DNA of 64,000 nt from Paraburkholderia sp. D15 (GCF_029910215.1 NZ_CP110396.1:1612001-1676000); one strand, 5' to 3'; counted from the stretch's first letter, positions 1-8,700 are shown. A program made the numbers and translations. The notes: generated from the letters alone by a model not told the origin.

Positions 1-84
1 CACGCTACAGTAGCGGCTGCCGATGCGGACCTCGCGTCCGTTCCCTTCGCAGTCACTGATGGACCGACGAGGACCGACGACCGC

Positions 85-1308
85 GTGAAGACTCTGCCGC
101 TCTCCGCAGCACGTACGCTGCATCTGGCCGCACAAGGTTTGCTGACGCCGCCGCGCCGCAAGGCCGTCAAAGCCGATGTACTCGACGCGATCCGCCGCAT
201 GGCGCAATTGCAGATCGACACGATCCACGTGGTCGCGCGCAGCCCTTACCTCGTGCTGTTCAGCCGGCTCGGCGCCTATCCGCCGCAATGGCTCGACGAA
301 CATCTCGCCGAAGGCAAGCTGTTCGAGTACTGGTCGCACGAGGCCTGCTTCGTGCCGACCGAAGATTACGCGTTGCTGCGGCATCGCATGCTCGATCCAG
401 GCGGGATGGGCTGGAAATATGCCGCCGAATGGCACGCGCAGCATCGCACGGCGATCGACGCGCTGCTTGAACACATCCGCGAGACGGGGCCGGTGCGCTC
501 GGCGGATTTCGCGCGCGAAGCCGGCACGGGTAATGGCTGGTGGGACTGGAAGCCGGAGAAGCGTCACCTCGAGGTGCTGTTCGCGATCGGCCAACTGATG
601 GTGGCCGAGCGGCGCAATTTCCATCGCGTCTACGACGTGACCGAGCGCGTGCTGCCTGATTGGGACGATGCACGCGACCTACCGCCGCCCGATGTCGTAG
701 CCGAACGTGTGTTGCAGCGAAGCTGCCGCGCCCTGGGCATCGCGCGCGCCGACTGGGTCGCCGATTACTACCGGCTGCCGCGTCGCCCTTATCGCGACGA
801 GCTGCATGCGCTGGCCGATCGCGGTGAGCTGATTCCCGTGCGAGTGGAAGGCTGGAAGCAGGACACGTTCGTGCATCGCGAGTTCGCTGCGCTACTCGAC
901 GAGAGCGCGAACGGCAAGCTCGCGTCGACGGTGACGACCGTGCTGTCGCCGTTCGACCCCGTGGTGTGGGATCGCAAGCGCGCCGCTGCGTTGTTCGACT
1001 TCGACTACGCGATCGAATGCTATACGCCGGCGGAAAAACGCAAATACGGTTATTTCGTGCTACCGCTGTTGAGCCGCGGCCGGCTGGTCGGTCGCGTGGA
1101 TGCGAAAGCGCACCGTACTCAACGCGTGTTCGAGTTGAAGTCGCTGCATATCGAACCTGGGGTGCGTTTGAGCGCGCGACTTGCGGGCGATCTGCGCCGC
1201 GCGCTGCAACGTTGCGCGGACTGGCACGGTACGCCGCAACTCGCGTTGACGTCGGGCCCGGCGGAATGGCTCGAAGCGTTGAGCGTGAGCGACGGCGTGG
1301 ACGCGTAG
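85..1308 (+). CDS. ycaQ: YcaQ-family DNA glycosylase (winged-helix HTH_42)
   Basis: Predicted DNA glycosylase of the YcaQ/AlkX family; the E. coli member unhooks interstrand crosslinks. The 407-residue length is normal for the family. The N-terminal winged-helix part holds LQIDTIHVVARSPYLVL at about residues 42-58, and Q43-x-D45 matches the QxD motif that the family uses for catalysis. The start is a GTG (VKTLPLS). The same frame stays open back to base 1 of the window, so the real start could lie upstream, although the residues before 85 do not look like this family. The gene converges on the LysE gene. Family assignment is good; the exact lesion repaired is not visible. Confidence 0.88.
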   Translation: MKTLPLSAARTLHLAAQGLLTPPRRKAVKADVLDAIRRMAQLQIDTIHVVARSPYLVLFSRLGAYPPQWLDEHLAEGKLFEYWSHEACFVPTEDYALLRHRMLDPGGMGWKYAAEWHAQHRTAIDALLEHIRETGPVRSADFAREAGTGNGWWDWKPEKRHLEVLFAIGQLMVAERRNFHRVYDVTERVLPDWDDARDLPPPDVVAERVLQRSCRALGIARADWVADYYRLPRRPYRDELHALADRGELIPVRVEGWKQDTFVHREFAALLDESANGKLASTVTTVLSPFDPVVWDRKRAAALFDFDYAIECYTPAEKRKYGYFVLPLLSRGRLVGRVDAKAHRTQRVFELKSLHIEPGVRLSARLAGDLRRALQRCADWHGTPQLALTSGPAEWLEALSVSDGVDA

Positions 1309-1343
1309 CGCAGCTCGTCCCGTCTTGCGTTGTTCTGTTTCGC

Positions 1344-1368
1344 CGCGTGCCAGGTCACTCGGCACGCG
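1344..1368. terminator. stem-loop between convergent genes
   Basis: Perfect 8-bp stem (CGCGTGCC / GGCACGCG) with a 9-base loop between the stops of the YcaQ and LysE genes. There is no T-run on either strand, so its role as a terminator is inferred from position only. Confidence 0.4.
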
Positions 1369-1376
1369 CCTTCGAC

Positions 1377-1976
1377 TCAATGCAACGCGGCCCATGCGAG
1401 CGACAGCGAAAACACCCCAAGCACGATCGACGCGCCACGCTGCATCTTCACTGGATTGAGCCACGCGAGCTTGCCGCTGCCGAGCGCCGCGCCGAACGCG
1501 ATCCACGCGAGCGCGATCGGCACCAGCAGGCAGGCGAAGATCGACATCGCGAACAGATAGGCGGGGAGATGCGCAAAGGCGACGGCAGGAAAGATCGTGC
1601 CGGCGAATAGCAAGCCCTTGGGATTCAGCAGCGTCGCGACGAACAACGTCCGCATGCCGATGCTGCGTTGCGTGGAATCGGGCAGCGCGACGGCGGCGCG
1701 CCACATATCGACCGCGAGATAGGCGATGTACAAGCCCGCCGCCACGCGCAACAGCGAAGGCAACCACGGCAATGCGTGGTCGGCTTGCACGAGAAAATGT
1801 CCCCACACGGAAATCGCCACCAGGTAACCGCACAATTCGGCGACGATCAACGGCCATGACCGCCGCAGCCCCTGACGCAGACCGGCGGCCGCGAGCAACG
1901 TATTGGTCGGGCCCGGCGTGATCAGCACGACGACAATGCCGATGGCGAGCAGCGCGAGAGCGGACGCGGAGATCAT
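1377..1976 (-). CDS. LysE/RhtB-family amino-acid exporter
   Basis: Inner-membrane exporter of the LysE/RhtB superfamily, which effluxes amino acids or their derivatives. At 199 residues it has the family length and about six hydrophobic segments. The N-terminal PGPTN motif (residues 21-25), at the end of the first membrane helix, is the family hallmark. The start ATG at 1976 has no Shine-Dalgarno sequence; instead a perfect terminator-like hairpin with a T-run ends 1-2 bases before it. This suggests a leaderless message, read-through control, or a promoter inside the hairpin region. The substrate cannot be told. Confidence 0.88.
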   Translation of the reverse strand: MISASALALLAIGIVVVLITPGPTNTLLAAAGLRQGLRRSWPLIVAELCGYLVAISVWGHFLVQADHALPWLPSLLRVAAGLYIAYLAVDMWRAAVALPDSTQRSIGMRTLFVATLLNPKGLLFAGTIFPAVAFAHLPAYLFAMSIFACLLVPIALAWIAFGAALGSGKLAWLNPVKMQRGASIVLGVFSLSLAWAALH

Positions 1977-1977
1977 G

Positions 1978-2012
1978 AAAAAGGCGCAGTGTTGGGAACA
2001 GTGCGCCTTTTT
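1978..2012 (-). terminator. symmetrical intrinsic terminator abutting the lysE start
   Basis: Perfect 11-bp stem AAAAAGGCGCA / TGCGCCTTTTT with an inner TGTT/AACA extension across one G:G mismatch and a GGG loop. Read on the minus strand it ends in five T and lies 40 bases after the stop of the small gene at 2052-2333, so it should terminate that gene. The T-run ends directly before the LysE start codon. Confidence 0.75.
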
Positions 2013-2051
2013 ATCACAGTCGGCGGTACCGACGAAAAACGTCGGCGGATT

Positions 2052-2333
2052 TCAATGATCGAGCCTGGCGCGCAACTCGCGCGCGGCTTCCAGCAGCCCT
2101 TCGTAACCCGAACGCGCGTGCTCCGGCAGATCCGGATCGCCGACGAACGCGCCGAGCGTTTCGATCAGGCTGTAGAGAATGCCCTTCGCGGCGCCCGATG
2201 CGATGCTGCCCGACGAGACCTGCTGATCGACGTGATTCAGCGCCGCGTCGAGATGTTCAAGGTGTTCGAAACCCGGTCCGTCGCCGGTGGTGGATGTGGG
2301 CGTGGGTGGCTTGGGCGAAACGTCTTGCGTCAT
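2052..2333 (-). CDS. small hypothetical protein, 93 aa
   Basis: Function not recognised. The 93-residue product starts at the ATG of MTQDVSPK; a longer version from 2381 is possible but adds an unlikely N-terminus. It has a Pro/Thr-rich N-terminal tail (about 1-20) followed by a probably helical acidic region (FEHLEHLDAALNHVDQQV and onward), with no signal peptide or membrane segment. It is followed by a strong terminator and seems to be a single-gene unit. Codon use is like the neighbours, so it is probably a real lineage-specific gene. Confidence 0.6.
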   Translation of the reverse strand: MTQDVSPKPPTPTSTTGDGPGFEHLEHLDAALNHVDQQVSSGSIASGAAKGILYSLIETLGAFVGDPDLPEHARSGYEGLLEAARELRARLDH

Positions 2334-2517
2334 GATGAGTCTTCCCGTGTTTGAGTAGCGGTGAACAAGCCTGTCCTGCACTCGGTTACTCGGTTATATA
2401 CCGATCGCGCGGAGACGTCTATTCGCGATCCATGCGAAGACGACGTGGGTTAAAGCATCGCTCGATACGCGACGCGAGCGACCCGACAAGTCTCAGGCTC
2501 GTTCGCCGCGCTCGCGT

Positions 2518-3156
2518 TTATTTGCCCGCTGGCGTGATCCGATACGCGCAGCGCCGCGCGCCGGCCAGCACATGTTCTTCTCGTGCAATCGAGCCCTCCT
2601 CGCCGACGATCTCCGCGAACAGCTGCAGCTCCGTGCGGCAAAACCCCTGACAGGTACGCGCCGCCGCGCAGATCGGGCAATGGTTTTCAAGCAGCAGCCA
2701 GTCGCGCCCATCCTTCTGCAACTCGGCCATGTAGCCCTCGGCGCTGCGAATCTCCGCGAGTTTCGTCAGACGCGCCTTCAATCCCTTCGACGATTTGAGT
2801 GCCGCCAGATAATTCGCACGCGTCTCGACCCCGCGCTGATCGATCAGCTTGTCGAGCCCCGCTTCGCCGAAAAGCTGGCGAATCGAGCCGAGCAACTGCA
2901 CGGTCAATTGCGGATGCGTATCCGGAAAGCGCGCGTTGCCGGCTTCGGTCAACCCCCAGCTTTGACCCGGACGCCCCGGCCCCGCCTGCGACGCTTGTCG
3001 CCCTTCGACCAGACCGCCTCCGAGCAGCTTCTGAATCTGCTGACGCGCCGCTTCGACGGTGATGCCCAGTTCGGCCGCGATCGACGCCGTGGACGACGGC
3101 CCCTGCGTCTTCAGCAGATTGAGGATGCGATCCACCGGCACGGCTGGCGTGTTCAT
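2518..3156 (-). CDS. SufR-like winged-helix regulator with a four-Cys cluster
   Basis: DNA-binding regulator of about 212 residues. The N-terminal winged helix (VDRILNLLKTQGPSSTASIA) resembles DeoR/MarR-type helices. The C-terminal half has CPIC-x5-C-x3-C, the arrangement of SufR-like regulators that bind an Fe-S cluster or metal; the ligand here is inferred. The ATG at 3156 is chosen because the alternative ATG at 3216 would place one of two matching operator palindromes inside the coding sequence; neither start has a strong Shine-Dalgarno sequence. The gene is divergent from the MFS-LysR pair, which it probably represses along with itself. Confidence 0.78.
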   Translation of the reverse strand: MNTPAVPVDRILNLLKTQGPSSTASIAAELGITVEAARQQIQKLLGGGLVEGRQASQAGPGRPGQSWGLTEAGNARFPDTHPQLTVQLLGSIRQLFGEAGLDKLIDQRGVETRANYLAALKSSKGLKARLTKLAEIRSAEGYMAELQKDGRDWLLLENHCPICAAARTCQGFCRTELQLFAEIVGEEGSIAREEHVLAGARRCAYRITPAGK

Positions 3157-3191
3157 GGCCACCGCGGCGTTTGCCGGCGCTTTTGAATTTT

Positions 3192-3255
3192 CCAAGCTTT
3201 CATTTGCATATCTCATCGGGTCACATTATTATCCAAGCCAATGCTTGCATAATAA
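3192..3255. promoter_or_regulatory. two matching operators in the divergent promoter
   Basis: Two 18-bp sites share CCAAGC-N6-TTGCAT: 3192-3209 and 3233-3250, offset by 41 bp (about four helical turns). The second is the core of an extended dyad, 13-bp arms at 3226-3238 and 3243-3255 with one mismatch and a 4-base spacer. They lie between the SufR-like regulator and the MFS gene, so they are probably its binding sites. Confidence 0.65.
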
Positions 3256-3281
3256 GTCAACCACGAACGGCTGTCCACGAC

Positions 3282-4721
3282 ATGAAAAATCTGCAATCCA
3301 CCGCGCCGTCATGGGGCGATCTGCTGACCGGCAGCAACGGCTGGCGCATTCTGGCGCTGGCGGGCGGCGTCGCGCTGCACGCCACGGACGTGTATATCGC
3401 CACGACGATCCTGCCTTCGGTCGTGCACGAGATCGGCGGCCTTGAACTGTATGCGTGGAACACCACGCTGTTCGTCGTCGCGTCAATTCTCGGGTCGGTG
3501 CTGTCGATGCCCCTGCTCGCCAAACTCGGCGCGCGCTCCGCCTACTTCGTCGCGCTCGCGGTTTTCGCGGTGGGCAGCGTGGTCTGCGCGAGCGCGCCGT
3601 CCATGCCGTGGATGCTCGTCGGCCGCACGCTGCAAGGCTTCGGTGGCGGCATTCTGCTGGCGCTCAGTTACGCGTTGATCCGCGTCGTGTTCGACGAATC
3701 GTTGTGGCCTCGCGCGATGGGTTTCGTCTCCGGCATGTGGGGCGTCGCGACGTTGTGCGGCCCGGCGCTCGGCGGCGTATTCGCGCAACTCGGCGATTGG
3801 CGCCTTGCGTTCTGGGTGTTGCTGCCGGTGGTGGCGGTGCTCGCCGCGATCATCCATCGCGAGGTGGACGGCAAGCGCACGTCGGCATCCGACGTTGCCG
3901 CCGGGCCGACGCCCTTGCTGAAGGTCAGCGTGCTGGGCGCGTCCGCGCTGGTGATCTCGCTCGCCACGTTGAGCGAGCGGATGCTGTGGAACGCGGCCGG
4001 TGTCGTCGCGGGTTTCGGGCTCGTATGGCTGCTGGCGCGACTCGAGCGCAAGGACAACGCCGCGCGTCTGCTGCCGAGCGGCTCGTACTCGATCCGCACG
4101 CGTATCGGTCGTCTCTATGCGTGTTTGAGTTTGCTCGGCATCGGCATCACCAGCGAAATTTTCGTGCCGTATTTTCTGCAAACCATTCACGGTCGCTCGC
4201 CGCTGGAGGCCGGCTACCTGACTGCGTTGATGGCGGCCGGCTGGTCGGCCGGTTCGATGTTCAGTGCCGGACGCTCTCCCGCCGTCGCGCGACGCCTGAG
4301 CCGCGTCGGCCCGCTGATCGAAGCGTTGGGGCTAGGCGCGCTCGCCTGGTTGATGCCAATGGCGGGACTGCTCGACAGCACCGGCGGCGAACTGGCGCTG
4401 TGCGTGGCGCTGGCAAGCGTCGGCTTTGGCCTCGGCATCGGCTGGCCGTTTCTGTTGACGTGCGTCTTCAGCGCCGCGCGACCTGGCGAGGAGAACCTCG
4501 CGTCGCTGTCCATCACCACCATTCAACTGTTTTCGATGGCGGTCGGCTCCGCGCTGGCGGGTCTCGTCGCGAACGGCGCGGGACTGACGACGCTGGCCGC
4601 GCTGCCCGGCGCGCAGCACACGGCGCTGTGGTTGTTTGCCACGTTCGCGCTCGCGCCGCTCATCGCCTTCGGGCTGACGCGGCAGCAGACGGATCGGCCT
4701 TCGACGGGAGGAGCATCGTGA
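3282..4721 (+). CDS. MFS transporter (drug/multidrug-type)
   Basis: Inner-membrane major facilitator permease, 479 residues, with at least 12 hydrophobic segments. The N-terminal part (ALHATDVYIATTILPSV, LGARSAYFVALAVFAVGS, GRTLQGFGGGILLAL) has the look of DHA-type drug:proton antiporters. Start at the ATG of MKNLQST; upstream in-frame codons run through the operator region. Its stop overlaps the GTG of the following LysR gene, so the two are co-transcribed. The divergent four-Cys regulator and paired operators suggest induction by a redox, metal or small-molecule signal. Substrate unknown. Confidence 0.85.
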   Translation: MKNLQSTAPSWGDLLTGSNGWRILALAGGVALHATDVYIATTILPSVVHEIGGLELYAWNTTLFVVASILGSVLSMPLLAKLGARSAYFVALAVFAVGSVVCASAPSMPWMLVGRTLQGFGGGILLALSYALIRVVFDESLWPRAMGFVSGMWGVATLCGPALGGVFAQLGDWRLAFWVLLPVVAVLAAIIHREVDGKRTSASDVAAGPTPLLKVSVLGASALVISLATLSERMLWNAAGVVAGFGLVWLLARLERKDNAARLLPSGSYSIRTRIGRLYACLSLLGIGITSEIFVPYFLQTIHGRSPLEAGYLTALMAAGWSAGSMFSAGRSPAVARRLSRVGPLIEALGLGALAWLMPMAGLLDSTGGELALCVALASVGFGLGIGWPFLLTCVFSAARPGEENLASLSITTIQLFSMAVGSALAGLVANGAGLTTLAALPGAQHTALWLFATFALAPLIAFGLTRQQTDRPSTGGAS

Positions 4722-5704
4722 TAGACCGCGTACAAGCCATGCGCATTTTCGTGCGCATCGTCGATGCGAGCAGCTTCACGCGGGCGGCGGAATCGCTGGA
4801 GATTCCACGCGCCACGGCGACCACCACGGTGCAGTCGCTCGAAGCGTTGCTTGGCGTTCAATTGCTGGTGCGCACCACGCGCAAGGTGACGCTGACCGCG
4901 GAAGGCGCCGAGTACTACGAGCGCTGCGCGCAGATTCTCGCGGCAATCGAGGAGGTCGAATCGGGTCTGTTCAACCGGCCGGAAAACTTGCGTGGCCGTT
5001 TGCGTGTAGCGATGCCGGGCATGATCGCGGCGTCGATCGTGGTGCCTCGGCTGGCGTCGTTTCACACGTTGCATCCGCATGTGGAGCTGGCGCTCGGCGT
5101 GAATCATCGCGCGCCGGAGTTGGGGGGCGAGAGCGTGGATTGCAGCATCGAACTCGGCGAACTGCCTGATTCGCGTTTGCTGGTGCGGCGGCTGGGCTGG
5201 CTCGACCGAGTGACGTGCGCGAGTCCCGCGTATCTCGCGCGGCATGGCGAGCCTCGGCATGTCGATGACCTTGCGCGTCATGTTGCCGTGAACTGGTCGT
5301 CCGTGCATGCGGGCCGGCGCATGGATTTCGAGTTCAGCGTGGCGGCGCGCACGAGCAAGGCGAAGGTCGGCGGCTTTGTTCAGGTGGACGACGAGCACAC
5401 GTACCTGGCTTGCGGGCTCGAAGGGCTGGGCTTGATTCAGCCCGGCCGGGCGACCGTGATGCCGTATCTGGCGTCGGGACAGTTGGTCGAGGTGATGCCG
5501 AAGTGCAAGGCGTCGCCGGTGGCTGTATCGGTGACGTATGTGAAAAGCCGTCAGGTGTCGCCGCGCGTGCGGGCGTTTGTGGATTGGCTGGGCGAGGTGT
5601 TCGAGGATGCGGGTCGTTCCGCGCCGGCGTCGACGCCGTGGTTGGGCGAGACGCCGCAGTGGCCGGTGGTGGATGCGACGCGGGGTGGGGTGGGGGTGCA
5701 TTGA
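4718..5704 (+). CDS. LysR-family transcriptional regulator
   Basis: LysR-type regulator, 328 residues. The winged helix occupies about residues 1-60 (RVQAMRIFVRIVDASSFTRAA), followed by a substrate-binding domain. The start is GTG at 4718, which overlaps the TGA of the MFS gene by three bases and is preceded by GGGAGGAG, a strong ribosome binding site. This translational coupling is unusual, since LysR genes are more often divergent from their targets. The C-terminus has an extra Pro/Gly/Val-rich tail after about residue 295. The effector is unknown; it may control unlinked genes or the MFS pump. Confidence 0.9.
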   Translation: MIDRVQAMRIFVRIVDASSFTRAAESLEIPRATATTTVQSLEALLGVQLLVRTTRKVTLTAEGAEYYERCAQILAAIEEVESGLFNRPENLRGRLRVAMPGMIAASIVVPRLASFHTLHPHVELALGVNHRAPELGGESVDCSIELGELPDSRLLVRRLGWLDRVTCASPAYLARHGEPRHVDDLARHVAVNWSSVHAGRRMDFEFSVAARTSKAKVGGFVQVDDEHTYLACGLEGLGLIQPGRATVMPYLASGQLVEVMPKCKASPVAVSVTYVKSRQVSPRVRAFVDWLGEVFEDAGRSAPASTPWLGETPQWPVVDATRGGVGVH

Positions 5705-5721
5705 GGGGCGTGACGCCCCTC
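5703..5721. terminator. GC-rich hairpin after the LysR gene
   Basis: Perfect 8-bp stem GAGGGGCG / CGCCCCTC with a 3-base loop; its left arm overlaps the LysR stop codon. It lies between convergent genes and lacks a clear T-run, so it is a candidate terminator or 3-prime stabiliser only. Confidence 0.45.
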
Positions 5722-5806
5722 CTTAGTCGATCGTCGTAGCATTTGTGGGTTGAACATCCCGGCAAGCTTTCGCGGCGGCACGCGTCGAATGGCTTGCTAT
5801 TCAGCG

Positions 5807-7036
5807 TCAATGCTGCCCAACCACCACGCCCGCCGCAGGCTCGTTCGCAGCACTCGCCGCCGCGGCCGCGGCCGCCTCCGCCGCCACCGCCGGCGACACG
5901 ATTGCCGGCTGTCCCGTCTGCCGGCGCGAACGCCCCGAGCTCAGGTAATCCGCGATCGAATCCTGCGTCACCTCGCCGACATACCGGCCATCCGCATCCA
6001 GCACCGGCATCCACGACGAGTTGAACTGATACATCTTCGACAACACGATCCGCAGATGCTCGTCCGCGTTGACGGTCGCCTTGAACGCCGTCAGATGATC
6101 GCCGCACACGCCCTGCCCCGCGCGCGCCGCGCGGCGCGTGACGAAGCCGAGCGCCTGTTGCCGGTCGTCGACGATGGTCAGATAACGGCTATCGCTCTCG
6201 TCCATCATCTGGAACGCGCGAGCAACCGGCAGATCGGCGTGCGCGGTTTCGGGTTGCGTCGCGGCGTCGCCGGCTTTCACCAGCAATAGACGCTTCAACG
6301 TACTGTCCTGGCCGACGAACGCGCCGACGAATTCGTCGCGCGGATGAGCGAGCAGCGTATCCGGATGATCGTATTGCACCAGTTGTCCACGACGGAACAC
6401 GGCGACCCGATCGCCGAGTTTGATCGCCTCGTCGATGTCGTGACTCACCATGATCACCGTCTTGTTCAACTGACGCTGCATCTGGAAGAACTCGTTCTGG
6501 ATCGACTCGCGATTGATCGGATCGACCGCGCCGAACGGCTCGTCCATCAGCAACACCGGCGGATCGGCGGCGAGCGCGCGAATCACCCCGATCCGCTGTT
6601 GCTGGCCGCCCGACAATTCACGCGGATAGCGCTTCAGGTACTGCTTCGGATCGAGCGCTACCATCGACATCAACTCGGTGGCGCGCTCGCGGCAACGTTT
6701 CTTGTCCCAGCCCAGCAGACGCGGCACGACCGTGATGTTCTCCTCGATCGTCATGTTCGGAAACAGGCCGATCTGCTGGATCACGTAACCGATATGGCGG
6801 CGCAATTCGACTTCGTTCAGCCCGGACGTATCTTCGCCGTCGATCAGCACGCGGCCCGAGGTCGGCGCGATCAAGCGGTTGATCATCTTCAGCGTCGTGG
6901 TCTTGCCGCAACCCGACGGGCCGAGAAACACGCAGATTTCCCCTTGGCCGACGGTCAGGCTGACCGAATCGACGGCCTTCACCTGCTGGCCGTCCTTCTG
7001 CTGAAACGTCTTGGTCAGTTGGTCGAGTTCGATCAT
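5807..7036 (-). CDS. osmoprotectant ABC transporter ATP-binding protein (OpuCA-like)
   Basis: ATPase subunit of a glycine betaine/choline/proline-betaine importer. Residues 1-240 form the ABC domain: Walker A GPSGCGKTT near 39, signature LSGGQQQR, Walker B LLMDEPFGAVD, and the H-loop in VSHDIDEA. A pair of CBS domains follows (about 270-380), typical of OpuCA/ProV-type subunits that sense ionic strength. The tail after about 385 is Ala-rich and probably disordered. The ATG at 7036 overlaps the stop of the upstream permease in an ATGA arrangement, so I chose it over the longer open frame. It is the last gene of a four-gene operon. Confidence 0.92.
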   Translation of the reverse strand: MIELDQLTKTFQQKDGQQVKAVDSVSLTVGQGEICVFLGPSGCGKTTTLKMINRLIAPTSGRVLIDGEDTSGLNEVELRRHIGYVIQQIGLFPNMTIEENITVVPRLLGWDKKRCRERATELMSMVALDPKQYLKRYPRELSGGQQQRIGVIRALAADPPVLLMDEPFGAVDPINRESIQNEFFQMQRQLNKTVIMVSHDIDEAIKLGDRVAVFRRGQLVQYDHPDTLLAHPRDEFVGAFVGQDSTLKRLLLVKAGDAATQPETAHADLPVARAFQMMDESDSRYLTIVDDRQQALGFVTRRAARAGQGVCGDHLTAFKATVNADEHLRIVLSKMYQFNSSWMPVLDADGRYVGEVTQDSIADYLSSGRSRRQTGQPAIVSPAVAAEAAAAAAASAANEPAAGVVVGQH

Positions 7037-7686
7037 GTCTTTTGCACTCCCTTCGGTGTCAGCAGGCGTTGCAGCGCCTGCAGCAGCAGGTCGGCGACGA
7101 TCGCGAGCACGCTCACGAGCACCGCGCCGACCAGCAGTTTCATCATGTTGCTCTGGCCGATCGCGCGGACGATCAGCGTGCCGAGACCGCCCGCGCCGAT
7201 CACCGCGGCAATCGTCATCACGCCGATATTCATCACCACCGCCGTGCGCACGCCGCCGAGAATCACCGGCACCGCGAGCGGCAAATCGACGAGCCGAAGC
7301 CGCTGCCACACGGTCATGCCGATGCCGATGCCGGCCTCCTTGATGCCGGCGTCGACATTGCGCAGCGCGAGGTAGGTGTTGCGCATGATCGGCAGCAGCG
7401 AGTAGAGGAACACGGCGGTGATCGCCGGCACCGCGCCGACGCCCTGGCCGAAGCGCGAGAACACCGGGATCATCAGGCCGAACAGCGCGATCGACGGCAA
7501 GGTCAGTATCACGGTGGCCACGCTCAACAACGGCGCGGCCAGCCACTCGTGCCGATTGATCAGAATGCCGAGCGGCACGCCGACCACGATCGCGCAGCCG
7601 ACGGCGATGCCGACAAGCCACACGTGCTGCGCGGTGAGTTGCAGCAATTCAGGCCAGTTGGCCGATAGATAGTCGAATACAGTCAT
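7033..7686 (-). CDS. osmoprotectant ABC transporter permease (OpuCB/YehW-like)
   Basis: Membrane permease subunit of the betaine-type importer, 217 residues with five to six hydrophobic segments. The cytoplasmic coupling (EAA-type) loop lies at EAGIGIGMTVWQRLRLVDLP, where the ATPase docks. Its stop overlaps the ATPase start by four bases. It pairs with the second permease at 8697-9413 to form a heterodimeric channel, as in OpuC and Yeh systems, which have two permease genes. Confidence 0.92.
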   Translation of the reverse strand: MTVFDYLSANWPELLQLTAQHVWLVGIAVGCAIVVGVPLGILINRHEWLAAPLLSVATVILTLPSIALFGLMIPVFSRFGQGVGAVPAITAVFLYSLLPIMRNTYLALRNVDAGIKEAGIGIGMTVWQRLRLVDLPLAVPVILGGVRTAVVMNIGVMTIAAVIGAGGLGTLIVRAIGQSNMMKLLVGAVLVSVLAIVADLLLQALQRLLTPKGVQKT

Positions 7687-7728
7687 GGAATGGTTTCTCC
7701 GGGGCTACGCGTCGCGCGTTCGGGGCGC

Positions 7729-8700
7729 TCAGGGCAACCTGTGCGTGCGAATGAATTCCGCCGCGACGTCGTGTACCGATTTGCCGTCGATGTCCACCTG
7801 CTTGTTCATCTCCAGCATCGTGTCGTTGCTCAGCGCGTCGGAGAGCGCGTTGAGTTGCGTCGCGAGTTGCGGGTTGCGGTCGAGCGTGGCCTTTCGTACG
7901 ACCGGCGTGGCGTTGTATGCCGGGAAGTAATGACGGTCGTCTTCCAGCGCGACGATGTCGAAACCCTTCACGCGGCCGTCCGTCGTGTAGATCAGACCGA
8001 TCGGCACCTGGTTGTTATGCAACGCGGTGTAGACGAGTCCCGGATCCATCTGGCGCGTTTCCGCGCGCGTGAAGTGCATGTTGTACGCGGCTTCGAGCGG
8101 CTTCAGTCCATCGGGGCGATTGGCGAATTCCGCATCCATCGCGAACACGTGCTTCTTGTTCGGTTCGGCGTCGATCTTCGCGGCGAGTTGCGAGATCGTG
8201 CGGATGCCCGTCTGTTGCGCGAATTGTTGCGGTAAGCCCAACGCGTACGTGTTATTCAACGGCGAACAGTTGAGCCAGATGAGACCGCGTTTTTGGTCGA
8301 GCGCCTTCACGCGTTCGTACATCGCTTTCGGATCGAGTTTCTCGGTGATCTTGTCGTAGACGAGCGCTGCCGTACCGGTGTATTCCCACGTGACGTCGAC
8401 CTGGCCGTTCTCCTGCGCACTGCGCAGCAAGACACTACCGAGACCGGTGCGAGCATCGATCGTGTAGCCCTTCGAGCGCAGATACTGCGACGTGATCTCG
8501 GTAAGAACGTATTGCTCGGTGAAATTTTTTCCGCCGACAACAAGGGTCGTAGCATTTGCATGAACGCCGGCGATACCTGCGCATAGCGTTAGCAGCGCGG
8601 CAGCGGTGAATTTGCCGATGCGGCTTCTAACGCGATGACTATCGTTGTCGTGATTGCGGACGTGGCTTCGGTTACGGTTGCGGTTGAATAACGCCATCAT
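7729..8700 (-). CDS. osmoprotectant-binding periplasmic protein (OpuCC/OsmF-like)
   Basis: Substrate-binding protein of the same importer, 323 residues (322 if the second ATG at 8697 is used). A long basic N-terminal region precedes a signal segment (FTAAALLTLCAGIAGVHA), with the mature protein starting near ATTLVVGGKNFTEQ. The GGKNFTEQ start and the WEYTGTAA motif are typical of glycine betaine/choline-binding proteins of the OpuAC type. The start overlaps the stop of the upstream permease (ATGA), so expression is coupled. Ligand predicted as a quaternary ammonium compound; not proven. Confidence 0.92.
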   Translation of the reverse strand: MMALFNRNRNRSHVRNHDNDSHRVRSRIGKFTAAALLTLCAGIAGVHANATTLVVGGKNFTEQYVLTEITSQYLRSKGYTIDARTGLGSVLLRSAQENGQVDVTWEYTGTAALVYDKITEKLDPKAMYERVKALDQKRGLIWLNCSPLNNTYALGLPQQFAQQTGIRTISQLAAKIDAEPNKKHVFAMDAEFANRPDGLKPLEAAYNMHFTRAETRQMDPGLVYTALHNNQVPIGLIYTTDGRVKGFDIVALEDDRHYFPAYNATPVVRKATLDRNPQLATQLNALSDALSNDTMLEMNKQVDIDGKSVHDVAAEFIRTHRLP

